Positions 16,588-24,733 of a stretch of 64,000 nt of DNA are shown piece by piece (within the stretch, counting starts at the first letter, position 1; each line of letters starts with the position of its first letter). Position numbers and translations under genes: made by a program. This stretch comes from Streptomyces sp. XD-27 (GTDB lineage Bacteria; Actinomycetota; Actinomycetes; Streptomycetales; Streptomycetaceae): the NCBI RefSeq assembly GCF_030553055.1, contig NZ_CP130713.1, forward strand, positions 5,208,001-5,272,000. Direction: 5' to 3'. The notes beneath the pieces were generated by a model, which saw nothing but the letters and a program-made list of their open reading frames with translations, was not told where the DNA came from and ran no database searches.

Positions 16588-18762
16588 GTGACCCCCCTGA
16601 CCACCAGCGTGTTCGACCTTCCCGACCACCTTTCCCCCAAGGCCGACCCGACGCTGATCGCCGGCGACGAGCGGCACTTCGCGGCCATCGCGGAGAGCCT
16701 TGAGCAGACGATCGCCGATGTGTCCGCCCAACTCGACGCCGAGCGCAGGGCGCCCGGTGGCACGGGCCGGCAGGCGATGGACCGGGATGTGGAGATCCAC
16801 CGGCTGACCGCTCGCCTGCGCGCACTGCGGCGCTTCGGCCTGGACCTGTGCCTCGGGCACATGGTCAGCGCGGACGACCCCGAGCCCGTGTACGTCGGAC
16901 GACTCGGCCTCACCGACAGCGCGGGCCGTCGGCTGCTGATCGACTGGCGCTCCCCGGCGGCCGAGCCGTTCTTCGGAGCCACCCACGCCAACCCGATGGG
17001 TCTGGCGAGCCGCCGCAGGTACCGCTGGACCCGCGGCCGGATCAGCGACTACTGGGACGAGGTGTTCACCTCGGACGGGTTCGCCGGGCACGCCGCGCTC
17101 GACGACCAGTCCGCCTTCATCGCCAGCCTGGGCGGCAACCGGTCGGAACGGATGCGAGACGTGCTCGGCACCATCCAGGCCGACCAGGACGCCATCATCC
17201 GCGCGGGTTCCCGCGGCGCTCTCGTCGTCGACGGCGGTCCGGGCACGGGGAAGACCGTCGTCGCCCTGCACCGCTCCGCCTACCTCCTCTACTCCGACCC
17301 TCGCCTCGGTCACCGCCGGGGCGGCGTGCTGTTCGTCGGTCCCCACCGGCCCTACCTGTCCTACGTCGCCGACGTCCTGCCCAGCCTCGGAGAGGAGGGC
17401 GTGCAGACCTGCACCCTGCGGGACCTCGTTGCCGAGGGAGCCGCGGCGGCGATCGAGACCGACCCGGACGTGGCCCGCCTGAAGTCGTCCGCGAACCTGG
17501 TGAAGGCGATCGAGACGGCCGTCAGGTTCTACGAGGAGCCGCCCACCGAGGGGATGACGGTCACGACCGACTGGTCCGACATCCGGCTGAGCGCCGACGA
17601 CTGGGCCGAGGCGTTCGACGCAGCGGAACCAGGTACTCCGCACAACGAGGCGCGCGAGCAGATCTGGGAGGCACTGGTCGCGATCCTGATGGACAAGCAC
17701 GACGGCGATGACGTATCGCCCGACCTCTTCCGCAGATCGCTGCTGCACGACGAGGAGCTGACCACGACCCTCAACCGCGCGTGGCCGCTGCTCGAAGCGG
17801 CCGACCTCGTCGGAGACCTGTGGTCGGTACCCGCCTACCTGCGGATGTGCGCCCCCTGGCTCAGCCCCGACGAGGTGCGCAAGCTCCAGCGCAAGGAAGT
17901 CCCCCAGGCCTGGACGGTGTCCGACCTGCCGCTCCTGGACGCGGCGCGGCAGCGGCTCGGCGACCCGGAGGCGGCCCGGCGCAAGCGCCGGCACAAGGCC
18001 GTCCTCGCCGCCCAGCGCGAGCGCATGGCGCAGGTCGTCGACAACCTGATCGAGGCCGCGGCCGACTCCGGCGCCGACGGTGACGACGGCGAAGGCCTGG
18101 TGACGATGCTGCGCGGCCAGGACGCCCAGGTCAGCCTGGTCGACGAGTCCGAACTGGCCACCGTCGAACCCGACCTGCTCGCGGGCCCGTTCGCGCACAT
18201 CGTCGTCGACGAGGCCCAGGAACTCACCGACGCGGAGTGGCAGATGCTGCTGCTCCGCTGCCCGTCCCGGAGCTTCACCATCGTCGGGGACCGCGCCCAG
18301 GCCAGGCACGGGTTCACGGAGTCGTGGCGGGAACGGCTGGAGCGGGTCGGGCTCGACCGGATCAACCTGGCCTCCCTGAGCATCAACTACCGGACGCCGG
18401 AAGAGATCATGGCGAAGGCCGAGCCGGTCATCCGAGCCGTGCTTCCCGACGCCAACGTGCCGACCTCCATCCGCAGCGGCGGCGTCCCCGTCGTCCACGG
18501 ATCCACTGCGGATCTGACCTCGATCCTCGACACCTGGCTCGCCGCCCACGCCGACGGGACCGCCTGCGTCATCGGCGACCCCACGTTCCGGCCGACGTCC
18601 CGCGTCCGGTCGCTGTCCCCGGAGCTGTCGAAGGGGCTGGAGTTCGACCTGGTCGTCCTCGTCGACCCGGAGGCGTTCGGCGAGGGGATCGAAGGAGCGG
18701 TCGACCGCTATGTCGCGATGACCCGGGCCACTCAGCGACTCGTCATTCTCACGAGCTCCTGA
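16588..18762 (+). CDS. helR: HelR/HelD-like SF1 ATPase, RNA polymerase recycling and rifamycin resistance
   Basis: A 724-residue SF1 (UvrD/Rep-like) ATPase of the HelD class, which enters the RNA polymerase channels, releases stalled enzyme and, in HelR, displaces rifamycin. An N-terminal helical hairpin (about residues 20-95) precedes the 1A domain. Walker A is GGPGTGKT (about 215), the helicase Q-like region is IQADQDAII, Walker B is HIVVDEAQEL (about 537-546), motif III is FTIVGDRAQARHG, and the C-terminal motif VI area is VDRYVAMTRATQRLVIL. The start is GTG at 16588. It follows the glycosyltransferase by 91 bp with no hairpin between, so both are probably under the RAE-like promoter. General HelD is the alternative; the context favours HelR. 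Confidence 0.85.
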   Translation: MTPLTTSVFDLPDHLSPKADPTLIAGDERHFAAIAESLEQTIADVSAQLDAERRAPGGTGRQAMDRDVEIHRLTARLRALRRFGLDLCLGHMVSADDPEPVYVGRLGLTDSAGRRLLIDWRSPAAEPFFGATHANPMGLASRRRYRWTRGRISDYWDEVFTSDGFAGHAALDDQSAFIASLGGNRSERMRDVLGTIQADQDAIIRAGSRGALVVDGGPGTGKTVVALHRSAYLLYSDPRLGHRRGGVLFVGPHRPYLSYVADVLPSLGEEGVQTCTLRDLVAEGAAAAIETDPDVARLKSSANLVKAIETAVRFYEEPPTEGMTVTTDWSDIRLSADDWAEAFDAAEPGTPHNEAREQIWEALVAILMDKHDGDDVSPDLFRRSLLHDEELTTTLNRAWPLLEAADLVGDLWSVPAYLRMCAPWLSPDEVRKLQRKEVPQAWTVSDLPLLDAARQRLGDPEAARRKRRHKAVLAAQRERMAQVVDNLIEAAADSGADGDDGEGLVTMLRGQDAQVSLVDESELATVEPDLLAGPFAHIVVDEAQELTDAEWQMLLLRCPSRSFTIVGDRAQARHGFTESWRERLERVGLDRINLASLSINYRTPEEIMAKAEPVIRAVLPDANVPTSIRSGGVPVVHGSTADLTSILDTWLAAHADGTACVIGDPTFRPTSRVRSLSPELSKGLEFDLVVLVDPEAFGEGIEGAVDRYVAMTRATQRLVILTSS

Positions 18763-18807
18763 CGACGGCCTGACGTAGCCCCAACTGACGTAGCCCTACT
18801 GACGTAG
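18759..18807. repeat. 14-15 bp tandem repeat (CTGACGTAG core) at the helR stop
   Basis: CTGACGTAGCC recurs at 18770 and 18785, and CTGACGTAG at 18799. A degenerate copy (CCTGACGACGG) at 18759 contains the helR TGA stop. Confidence 0.75.
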
Positions 18808-18843
18808 AGCCTGCCGACCGAGCTCCTACCGAAGTAGGTACCT

Positions 18844-18859
18844 AGGGTGCTAGCATCCT
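18844..18859. promoter_or_regulatory. Palindromic operator candidate before the ribbon-helix-helix gene
   Basis: AGGGTGCTAGCATCCT is a 16-bp near-perfect palindrome ending 4 bp before the ATG at 18864. A second inverted repeat, CCTACCGAAGTAGG, lies at 18826-18839. No Shine-Dalgarno sequence fits, so the mRNA may be leaderless and the palindrome an autoregulatory site for the ribbon-helix-helix protein. Confidence 0.5.
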
Positions 18860-18863
18860 AATC

Positions 18864-19046
18864 ATGGCCGCCGAGAGACAGGTAAAGCAGTTCAACGTCT
18901 ACCTGCCCGTCGACCTCGTCCGCGAGGTCAAGCATCACGCTGTCGACACTGAGCGGTCACTCTCCGCGATCGTCGAGATGGCCCTGACCGAGTACCTCCA
19001 GCGCGTCGCAACCGCTGGGAAGGAAGGCATGCAGCATGACGACTGA
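18864..19046 (+). CDS. CopG/Arc-type ribbon-helix-helix regulator
   Basis: A 60-residue protein with a classic ribbon-helix-helix: strand [20 protein letters not shown], then [20 protein letters not shown]. This is the size and pattern of CopG-like antitoxins and small repressors. Its end overlaps the start of the VOC protein by 11 bases, so the pair is co-translated. Palindromes immediately upstream fit autoregulation. The arrangement is toxin-antitoxin-like, but the partner is a glyoxalase-fold protein, not a recognised toxin. Confidence 0.8.
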   Translation: MAAERQVKQFNVYLPVDLVREVKHHAVDTERSLSAIVEMALTEYLQRVATAGKEGMQHDD

Positions 19047-19404
19047 CGGCATCGAGGGTTTCCTCGTCGAGACCCGCAACTACGGTGCGACCGCCGCGTT
19101 CTGGAAGTCGCTCGGCTTCGAGAGCGTGCTGGAGACCGACCACGGCTCCGGACGCTGGTCCCATCCTGCCGGCGGGCCCTACGTGTTCATCGTCGAGCAG
19201 CACGAACGCGAGCTCGCCACCCACCCCGTGCTCAAGGTGGCCGACGCCGAGGCCTTCGCGCCCGCCCGCGCACCGGAGTTCGCCCAGCCGTTCACGCCGA
19301 CGCACTGGGGTGTCCGGCAGGCGCTGGTCCACGACCCCGACGGGCGGATCGTCGCTCTCGAGGCCCCACTCCACGACGGCAACGACAGCAGCGACGGCAC
19401 ATGA
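19036..19404 (+). CDS. VOC (glyoxalase/bleomycin-resistance) family protein
   Basis: A 122-residue single-domain VOC protein with beta-alpha-beta-beta-beta modules. Module 1 is [20 protein letters not shown] and module 2 ends [16 protein letters not shown], the usual VOC terminus. Members bind metal for isomerase or dioxygenase chemistry, or sequester antibiotics. It is preceded by an overlapping ribbon-helix-helix gene and followed within ~60 bp by a methyltransferase. The start is ATG at 19036 with GGAAGG upstream. The substrate is not predictable. Confidence 0.83.
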   Translation: MTTDGIEGFLVETRNYGATAAFWKSLGFESVLETDHGSGRWSHPAGGPYVFIVEQHERELATHPVLKVADAEAFAPARAPEFAQPFTPTHWGVRQALVHDPDGRIVALEAPLHDGNDSSDGT

Positions 19405-19440
19405 CGGAAACGACGGCAATGACGGCAACGAGCGCAACGA
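19370..19440. repeat. 9-bp degenerate repeat (AACGACGGC) across the VOC stop codon
   Basis: Copies and near copies of AACGACGGC (ACGACGGCA, GCGACGGCA, TGACGGAAA, CGACGGCAA, TGACGGCAA) tile the last codons of the VOC gene, its TGA stop and the spacer before the methyltransferase. Confidence 0.7.
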
Positions 19441-19460
19441 CGTTACGGAAGGACACCGCC

Positions 19461-20330
19461 ATGGCTGAGGGACAGCTCCTCTCCGACCAGCACGAACCCG
19501 ACCACACCGCTGTGCGCGTCGCCCTGTGGCGCGCCCTTCACGTCCAGGCCGACGCCCCGCCCCACGTACTCGACGACGAGATCGGGCTGAAGCTCGCCGA
19601 CCCCGGGCAGAACTGGCGTGAGCGCGGCGACATGACCATGCCGGGCATCAGCGGCGTCCGCGCCTCCATGGCCGCCCGCGCCCGCTTCATCGAGGACCTG
19701 GTCGCCGAACGCGCCGACGCCGGGGCGGCGCAGTACGTCATCCTCGGCGCGGGCCTGGACACCTTCGCCCAGCGGCGCCCCGAACTCGCCTCCCGCCTCA
19801 GCGTTTTCGAGGTCGACCAGCCGGGCACGCAGGCGTGGAAGCGGCAGCGCCTGGCCGAACTCGGCTACGACATCCCGTCCTGGCTGACCCTGGTGCCCGT
19901 CGACTTCGAGGGCGGCGACTCCTGGTGGGAGCGGCTGACCGCCGCCGGATTCGATCCGCACAAGCCCACGGTGGTCGCGTCGACCGGCGTCAGCATGTAC
20001 CTCACACACGAAGCCAACACCGCGACGCTGCGCCAGGCCGCCGCGCTCGCACCCGGCTCCGTGTTCGCCACGACGTTCCTGCTGCCGCTCGACATGCTCG
20101 ACCCGGACGAGCGGCGGGTCCAGGAGTTCTCGATGCGCAACGCCGCCGCGTCGGGCACCCCGTTCATCAGCCTGTACGCGCCTGACGAGATGCGGCAGGC
20201 AGCCCTGGAGGCGGGGTTCACGAAGGCCGCGCACATATCCCCCGACGACCTGGCCGCTCGGTACTTCGCCGATCGCCACGACGGCCTGCGCCCGCCCAGG
20301 GCCGAACAGTTCCTCGTCGCCGAGCTGTAG
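19461..20330 (+). CDS. SAM-dependent methyltransferase, leucine carboxyl methyltransferase (LCMT/PPM) family
   Basis: A 289-residue O-methyltransferase of the TIGR00027/LCMT-like family common in actinobacteria. The SAM-binding motif is YVILGAGLDTFAQRRPELA (about 95), followed by SVFEVDQPGTQAWKRQRLAE, the distinctive acidic strand and KxxRL element, and later VVASTGVSMYLTHEA. The start is ATG at 19461 with GGAAGGA 7-13 bases upstream. An alternative ATG at 19401 overlaps the VOC stop but runs through repeat-derived sequence. Probably the third gene of the RHH-VOC operon. The substrate is unknown; relatives methylate small metabolites. Confidence 0.87.
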   Translation: MAEGQLLSDQHEPDHTAVRVALWRALHVQADAPPHVLDDEIGLKLADPGQNWRERGDMTMPGISGVRASMAARARFIEDLVAERADAGAAQYVILGAGLDTFAQRRPELASRLSVFEVDQPGTQAWKRQRLAELGYDIPSWLTLVPVDFEGGDSWWERLTAAGFDPHKPTVVASTGVSMYLTHEANTATLRQAAALAPGSVFATTFLLPLDMLDPDERRVQEFSMRNAAASGTPFISLYAPDEMRQAALEAGFTKAAHISPDDLAARYFADRHDGLRPPRAEQFLVAEL

Positions 20331-20370
20331 CCGCCCGACGACGACCCGCGCTCTCTGCCATGGTGGGCGG

Positions 20371-21306
20371 GTGTTCACCTGCGACTTCTTCACCGTCCAC
20401 CGGCTGGAGCCGCACGCGCTCGCCGCCGCGCTGGCCACCGTCCTGAACGTGCCGGTCGAGTCGGTGGACGTGGCCGACAAGTACGACGACGTCCGGGACG
20501 ACCGCGACTGGGACGCCCCTGTCCTGTGCGACTACCACGTCCTGCCCGACGGCGACCTGGCCGTCGTCCTCGACGTCTCCGTACAGGGATCAGTCGCCTC
20601 CGACCTCACGGAGCAGACCCTCTGCGACCGGCTCGCGGCGGCGTCGGGGACCACGGTCGTCTATCCGGCCGAGTGGTTCCCACCGAGCGCGTACTGGGCG
20701 GCCACACCCGAGGGCCTGGTGACGCGGTGCCGTGTCGACGCGTCGGACGACGAGGAACCGTCGTACGTGGTCGACGCGGTAGAGCAGCCGGTGCCGCACC
20801 TGCTGAAGGCCCGGGTGGAACCGCTGCCCGAGGGCCGCCGCGAGCGCCGGAACGCCGCGCAGGGCCTGGCAGGCACCACCCCGGCCAGGCTGCTCGGCCT
20901 GTACCACTGTCCCCTGGACGGCGACGGGACAGCGGCGGCGTCGCTGGAGGCGGTGGAGATCGTGCCGGGCGACGCCGATACCGACGCCGACTCCGTCGTG
21001 TTCACCTCGTGGACCGACTGGACGCTGCGCGTCGGGCCCGGCACCTGGCCCAAGGTGCCGTACTGGTGCCACCCGCCCGCCCGGTGGCAGTACCGGGACC
21101 TGCTGCCGAGCATCGGCTCGCAGGCCGAGCCCGGCGCCTGCCTGGCGGTGGAGGAGCTCACCGACGAGGTGGGCGAGGCACACGGGGCGGTCCTACGGTT
21201 CGCGCGGGGCTCGCTGGCGATCACCGTCGGCGAAGCCGTCACCGTGTCATGGACCGAGGATTCGCAGGCCGTCGGCGGCGGCGGGGGACAGCATCGTGTC
21301 CCGTAG
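20371..21306 (+). CDS. Hypothetical protein, 311 residues
   Basis: I do not recognise a family. The protein is acidic and cytoplasmic, with no signal peptide or membrane segment. It opens VFTCDFFTVHRLEPHALAAA and has aromatic-rich strands such as VVYPAEWFPPSAYWAAT and VPYWCHPPARWQYRDLLPS. The codon pattern is strongly coding-like. The start is GTG at 20371, 40 bp after the methyltransferase stop. Its 3' end overlaps the convergent Nudix gene by 60 bp, so one of the two may end earlier than called, or the transcripts collide. Confidence 0.6.
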   Translation: MFTCDFFTVHRLEPHALAAALATVLNVPVESVDVADKYDDVRDDRDWDAPVLCDYHVLPDGDLAVVLDVSVQGSVASDLTEQTLCDRLAAASGTTVVYPAEWFPPSAYWAATPEGLVTRCRVDASDDEEPSYVVDAVEQPVPHLLKARVEPLPEGRRERRNAAQGLAGTTPARLLGLYHCPLDGDGTAAASLEAVEIVPGDADTDADSVVFTSWTDWTLRVGPGTWPKVPYWCHPPARWQYRDLLPSIGSQAEPGACLAVEELTDEVGEAHGAVLRFARGSLAITVGEAVTVSWTEDSQAVGGGGGQHRVP

Positions 21307-21678
21307 CCCGGCACGGGACAGCCACGCCACGGCTGAGGTGCTCTCGTCGGCGGCGGTGACGGTCGGGGTGCCGGGCGCGAGGTCGACGGCGTAGAACAGC
21401 GCCACGAGGTGCGTGCTGACGCCGAGGCGGTGCGCGGTGTACGACCTCGCGTCGAGCAGCCGGGCGCTGAGGAGTCCCAGCCCGGTCTCCTCACGCAACT
21501 CCCGCGCCAGGGCCTCCACGGGCTGCTCACCGGGGTCGATCCCCCCACCGGGCAGATGCCAGAGCCCCGGCTCGAACACGGGGGAGGAGTCCGCAAGCCG
21601 GGTGAGCAGGACCCGGTCCTCGTCGGTGGCGAGCGCGTACGCGGAGACGCGGGTCTGGGTGCGGGTGCGGACGCTCAT
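21247..21678 (-). CDS. Nudix hydrolase
   Basis: A 143-residue Nudix pyrophosphohydrolase. The Nudix box is complete: GGGIDPGEQPVEALARELRE followed by ETGL, with the metal-binding REL-REE glutamates. Family members clean up damaged NTPs, NDP-sugars or cofactors; the substrate is unclear here. The start is ATG at 21676-21678, overlapping the upstream small gene by 4 bases. It probably forms an operon with that gene and the regulator at 21961-23331. Confidence 0.88.
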   Translation of the reverse strand: MSVRTRTQTRVSAYALATDEDRVLLTRLADSSPVFEPGLWHLPGGGIDPGEQPVEALARELREETGLGLLSARLLDARSYTAHRLGVSTHLVALFYAVDLAPGTPTVTAADESTSAVAWLSRAGLRDTMLSPAAADGLRILGP

Positions 21679-21947
21679 GGAGCCACCTCGTTGAGCCACT
21701 TCCGCGCCTCGGCGAGGTTGCCGGCGGTGCCGACAACCCGGTACGCGAAGCCGTCCCACTCCTCCAGGACCCGCGGCTCATCCGGCCGGAGATGGCTGGC
21801 GCCACGATGCACAGTCTGGTGACGCCGGTACTGGTCCATCGGCGGACGTCGCCGCTTGCCGTATGCGGCGAGCGGGTCGTCGGCGTCGACGCGGGGAATG
21901 GCGCGCGACGGCTGGTTCGGTGGCTCAGGACGCGAGTGTTTGCCCAT
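21675..21947 (-). CDS. Small hypothetical protein between the RiPP regulator and the Nudix gene
   Basis: A 90-residue basic protein starting MGKHSRPEPPNQPSRAIPRV and ending in a folded-looking segment WDGFAYRVVGTAGNLAEARK. The first half is Arg/Pro-rich and probably disordered. No family recognised. It starts 13 bp after the regulator's stop and overlaps the Nudix start by 4 bp (ATGA), so all three are probably one transcript divergent from the graspetide operon. A longer in-frame start at 21995 exists but overlaps the regulator. Confidence 0.6.
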   Translation of the reverse strand: MGKHSRPEPPNQPSRAIPRVDADDPLAAYGKRRRPPMDQYRRHQTVHRGASHLRPDEPRVLEEWDGFAYRVVGTAGNLAEARKWLNEVAP

Positions 21948-21960
21948 GCGCTCGATCGTG

Positions 21961-23331
21961 TCACGCCGCGATCGCCGTCGGGCGGGCGGCGGCAAGTTCC
22001 CACGCCCTGCCCTGTACGTCCTTCACTGCGGAGGTCTCGTACGGACGTGCAGCCGCCAGCAGCGTGTTGAGCCGGGATGCGACGAGCGTCGAGTCGACGC
22101 GACCCGCTTCGTCAAGCGCTCGCTGGGCCGCGGCCGCGCCCCGCTCCGGCTCGCCCTCGTCGAACAGTGCGGCGGCAAGCCCGAGGCGGTCCATCACCTG
22201 CACGCGGTCGTACCCGTGCTTGCGGAGCCGCAGCGCGTCCTCGAAGTGCATGCTGGCGGATCGGCGACCGCTGTCGAGCCCTGTCAGGTCTCGGGCGGAG
22301 ACCGCTCGGGCGCCGGCGTGCTCGGCGGCGTCGAAGTAGCTCACCCACTCGGGGACATCGTCGCCGAGTCCGTCCGCCAGCACCTCGTCGGCGGTGCCGA
22401 GATGCGTCTCTGCCTGGCGCGGGTCGCCGAGGGCCGCGTGTACCCGTCCGGTCTGCGACGCGACCAGCGCCCGTGTCGCGGGCATTGTGGCCTTCTTGGC
22501 GGCGACGCCGAGGAGCCCGAGGGCATCCCGGGGGCGCCCAAGGTAGATCATCTGGTGGGACATCCGGGTGACGATCTCCACGCCGCGGTCGAGCTGCCCG
22601 GCCTCCCCGGCTGCGTACGTGCCGTAGCTCCAGTACCGCTGTGCGGCGGGGTACCGGCCGCAGTCGTGGCTGACCCATCCGGCCAGTGCCGCCAGGTCGG
22701 CGGTCGCCGCGAACACGCGCGTGCGGAGGCTCCCGGGGACGCCGTCCTGAATGCGGCGGGCAACCTCGGCGAGCTGGGCGACGATCGCCGCTCGATACAG
22801 GCCGCCGCCCTTGGATGCGTCGGCTTTGGTGAAGAAGCCCGTGACTTCCTCCAGGGCGGTGACGGTGTCAGCGTCGAAGCCCTTGCGCCCGTTGTTGAGG
22901 GCGCGGGCGGTGCCGCCGAGCATCCGCTCGGCAGCGAGGATGAGCGGGGCGCCAACAGCAAGTTTGAGGGCATCGCGGCGGTTCACGAACAGATCCATCT
23001 GCGTCCATCCGGCCAGGGCCTGAGCGGCTGCCTCTGTCAGTAAGGGGAGCTGAATGCCATCCAGGAACAGACCATTGCTCGTCAAGCCGAGATCACCGGG
23101 AGTGAGCGGCTGGCCGACTGCCTCGGAAAGGACCTCTGCGAGCAGAGCAGGCACCGGCGGGCGTGGCCGCTCGCCCTCGATCCATCGCCTGACGCGGGTC
23201 GTGTCCGGCGTGATCTGCTTGTGGCCTTGAGCTTTGCCCGCCACGGCGATGCGCCGGGCGATCTCCCCGTGGGACAGCCCCGTCACCGCGATCCACAGCG
23301 CTAGGTGCGGATTGCCGGATCCACTGGCCAT
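21961..23331 (-). CDS. XRE-type regulator with TPR-like C-terminus, divergent from the graspetide operon
   Basis: A 456-residue regulator. An N-terminal helix-turn-helix lies at about residues 5-70 (HLALWIAVTGLSHGEIARRI ... TRVRRWIEGERPRPPVPALL). The long C-terminal part consists of helix pairs of TPR type (GLYRAAIVAQLAEVARRI, RYPAAQRYWSYGTYAAGEAG, ALGLLGVAAKKATMPATRAL). Such proteins are frequent pathway regulators in Streptomyces natural product clusters and may sense a peptide. The start is ATG at 23329-23331 after GGGGAGG; another ATG 17 codons upstream is possible. It is transcribed divergently from the precursor gene, 151 bp away, and likely controls it. Confidence 0.82.
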   Translation of the reverse strand: MASGSGNPHLALWIAVTGLSHGEIARRIAVAGKAQGHKQITPDTTRVRRWIEGERPRPPVPALLAEVLSEAVGQPLTPGDLGLTSNGLFLDGIQLPLLTEAAAQALAGWTQMDLFVNRRDALKLAVGAPLILAAERMLGGTARALNNGRKGFDADTVTALEEVTGFFTKADASKGGGLYRAAIVAQLAEVARRIQDGVPGSLRTRVFAATADLAALAGWVSHDCGRYPAAQRYWSYGTYAAGEAGQLDRGVEIVTRMSHQMIYLGRPRDALGLLGVAAKKATMPATRALVASQTGRVHAALGDPRQAETHLGTADEVLADGLGDDVPEWVSYFDAAEHAGARAVSARDLTGLDSGRRSASMHFEDALRLRKHGYDRVQVMDRLGLAAALFDEGEPERGAAAAQRALDEAGRVDSTLVASRLNTLLAAARPYETSAVKDVQGRAWELAAARPTAIAA

Positions 23332-23372
23332 TGCTGTCTCATCCTCCCCGCCATCGGTTGCGGAGCGTGGCA

Positions 23373-23401
23373 TTTCCGCCACGGTTCGCGACCTCTACGG
23401 T
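23373..23401 (+). promoter_or_regulatory. Possible promoter of the graspetide operon
   Basis: TTTCCG (23373-23378), a 17-bp spacer and TACGGT (23396-23401) give a plausible sigma-70-type promoter about 80 bp upstream of the precursor start. Weak match; position is the main support. Confidence 0.3.
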
Positions 23402-23482
23402 ACTGGTCAAGGCCCTTGCGGGGGACCGATTCTTCCTCAGGAGGGAGCTGACCGGCTTCCTTTCATCGAGAGGGGTGAAAGC

Positions 23483-23749
23483 ATGGTGACTCCGACCGCT
23501 CAGGCACCGTGGGCGATGCGGCTGGTGACCAACCGGCTGCCAGCCAGCCCGCCGTCGTACGCCCAGGTGGTGTTGGACGGGCCGACGCAGACTGCCTGCT
23601 ACACCGACGCCGTCGGGCAGCCCGTTGAGATGGGCCAGCACGGCACGTCCAAGACGACCGGCACCGCGTCTGTCTCCGGGGGCAGCGACGGGCAGAGCCC
23701 GCAGTCGCAGACGCAGGACGACAACACCACCGACTACGAGTCGGACTGA
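23483..23749 (+). CDS. ATP-grasp-modified RiPP (graspetide) precursor
   Basis: An 88-residue precursor peptide, TgmA-like. The leader-like N-terminus (MVTPTAQAPWAMRLVTNRLP) carries the proline-rich recognition region. The conserved block DAVGQPVEMGQHGTSKTTGT (residues 42-61) is the family signature. The C-terminus is a hydroxyl- and acid-rich core: T55, S56, T58, T59, T61, S63, S65, S68 as donors and D69, D79, D80, D84, E86, D88 as possible acceptors for ester macrocycles. D69-G70 is a Asp-Gly step, the preferred site for PIMT-driven aspartimide formation. The start is ATG at 23483 after GAGAGGGGTG. The ligase starts 3 bp after its stop. Confidence 0.88.
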   Translation: MVTPTAQAPWAMRLVTNRLPASPPSYAQVVLDGPTQTACYTDAVGQPVEMGQHGTSKTTGTASVSGGSDGQSPQSQTQDDNTTDYESD

Positions 23750-23752
23750 CCG

Positions 23753-24733
23753 ATGGCCTCCACCGTCCTCGTCGTCACCGCGTTGGAAGACCTCACCGCG
23801 GACTGGGTCATCGCCGCGCTGAACGAGCGTGAGGTGCCTGTCGTGCGCGCAGACCCGGCCGACATCGGGCCGGGCCTGACCTTCGCCGCCCGCATCGACG
23901 CGGGCTCGCCCGCCTGGGGCGGGCAACTGCGGACGGCGAGCCGGGAGGTGGAGGTGGGAGAGTTGGCGGCGGTCTACTACCGCCGCCCGACCCCGTACGC
24001 CGCCGCGTTCGAGCACTTGCCTCAGCAACAGCGGGACTTCGCGGCCGCCGAGGCGAGGCACGGGCTCGGCGGCGTCCTGAACAACCTGCACGCCGCGCTG
24101 TACGTAAACCACCCGGCTGCCGTCACCCGGGCCGACTTCAAGCCCGCCCAGCTTCAGCGGTTCGTCGAACTCGGTCTTCAGATTCCGCCAACACTGGTCA
24201 CCAACGACGTAGAAGCAGCCCGGAAGTTCGCCGCCGAGCACGAGCACGTGATCTACAAGACGTTCCGGGGACTGCCGCGGTGCGAGGACGGGCACACCGG
24301 AGCGATCTGGGCCCAGCGTGTGGACCCCTGCACTTTCAACGACGCGCTCGCGGTGACCGCGCACCTGTTCCAAGCTGAGATCCCCAAGACCGGCGACGTA
24401 CGTGTAACCGTGGTCGGCCGCCGTGTCTTCGCCCAGCAGATTGCCGCCCCGGACGGCGCGCTCGACTGGCGCCGGGGCGACTGGGACGACCTCATTCACG
24501 CCCCGATCGCCGTCCCCACCCCGGTCGAGAACGCGCTGCACCGCTACTTGGCCTCGTTCGGCCTGGTCTTCGGCTGCTTCGACTTCGCCCTCATCGGCGA
24601 CGGAGAGGCCCCTGATGACTGGTGGGCGATCGAGTGCAATCCGAATGGACAGTGGGGCTGGCTCCCGGACGCCCCGGCCATCACCGAGGCATTCGCCGAC
24701 ATCCTGAGCATGGAAGGAGGTGGCAGGCCATGA
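23753..24733 (+). CDS. ATP-grasp ribosomal peptide maturase (graspetide macrocyclase)
   Basis: A 326-residue ATP-grasp ligase of the MvdD/TgmB type, expected to activate Asp/Glu side chains of the precursor as acyl phosphates and close ester or amide links with Thr/Ser/Lys. Visible elements are the N-terminal strand VLVVTALEDLTADWVIAALN, the ATP-binding lysine in HVIYKTFRG, the metal/phosphate segment DVRVTVVGRRVFAQQI, and the C-terminal metal ligands in WWAIECNPNGQWGWLPD (E and N). It lies directly downstream of the precursor and overlaps the methyltransferase start by 4 bp, so the three genes are one translationally coupled unit. Confidence 0.92.
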   Translation: MASTVLVVTALEDLTADWVIAALNEREVPVVRADPADIGPGLTFAARIDAGSPAWGGQLRTASREVEVGELAAVYYRRPTPYAAAFEHLPQQQRDFAAAEARHGLGGVLNNLHAALYVNHPAAVTRADFKPAQLQRFVELGLQIPPTLVTNDVEAARKFAAEHEHVIYKTFRGLPRCEDGHTGAIWAQRVDPCTFNDALAVTAHLFQAEIPKTGDVRVTVVGRRVFAQQIAAPDGALDWRRGDWDDLIHAPIAVPTPVENALHRYLASFGLVFGCFDFALIGDGEAPDDWWAIECNPNGQWGWLPDAPAITEAFADILSMEGGGRP

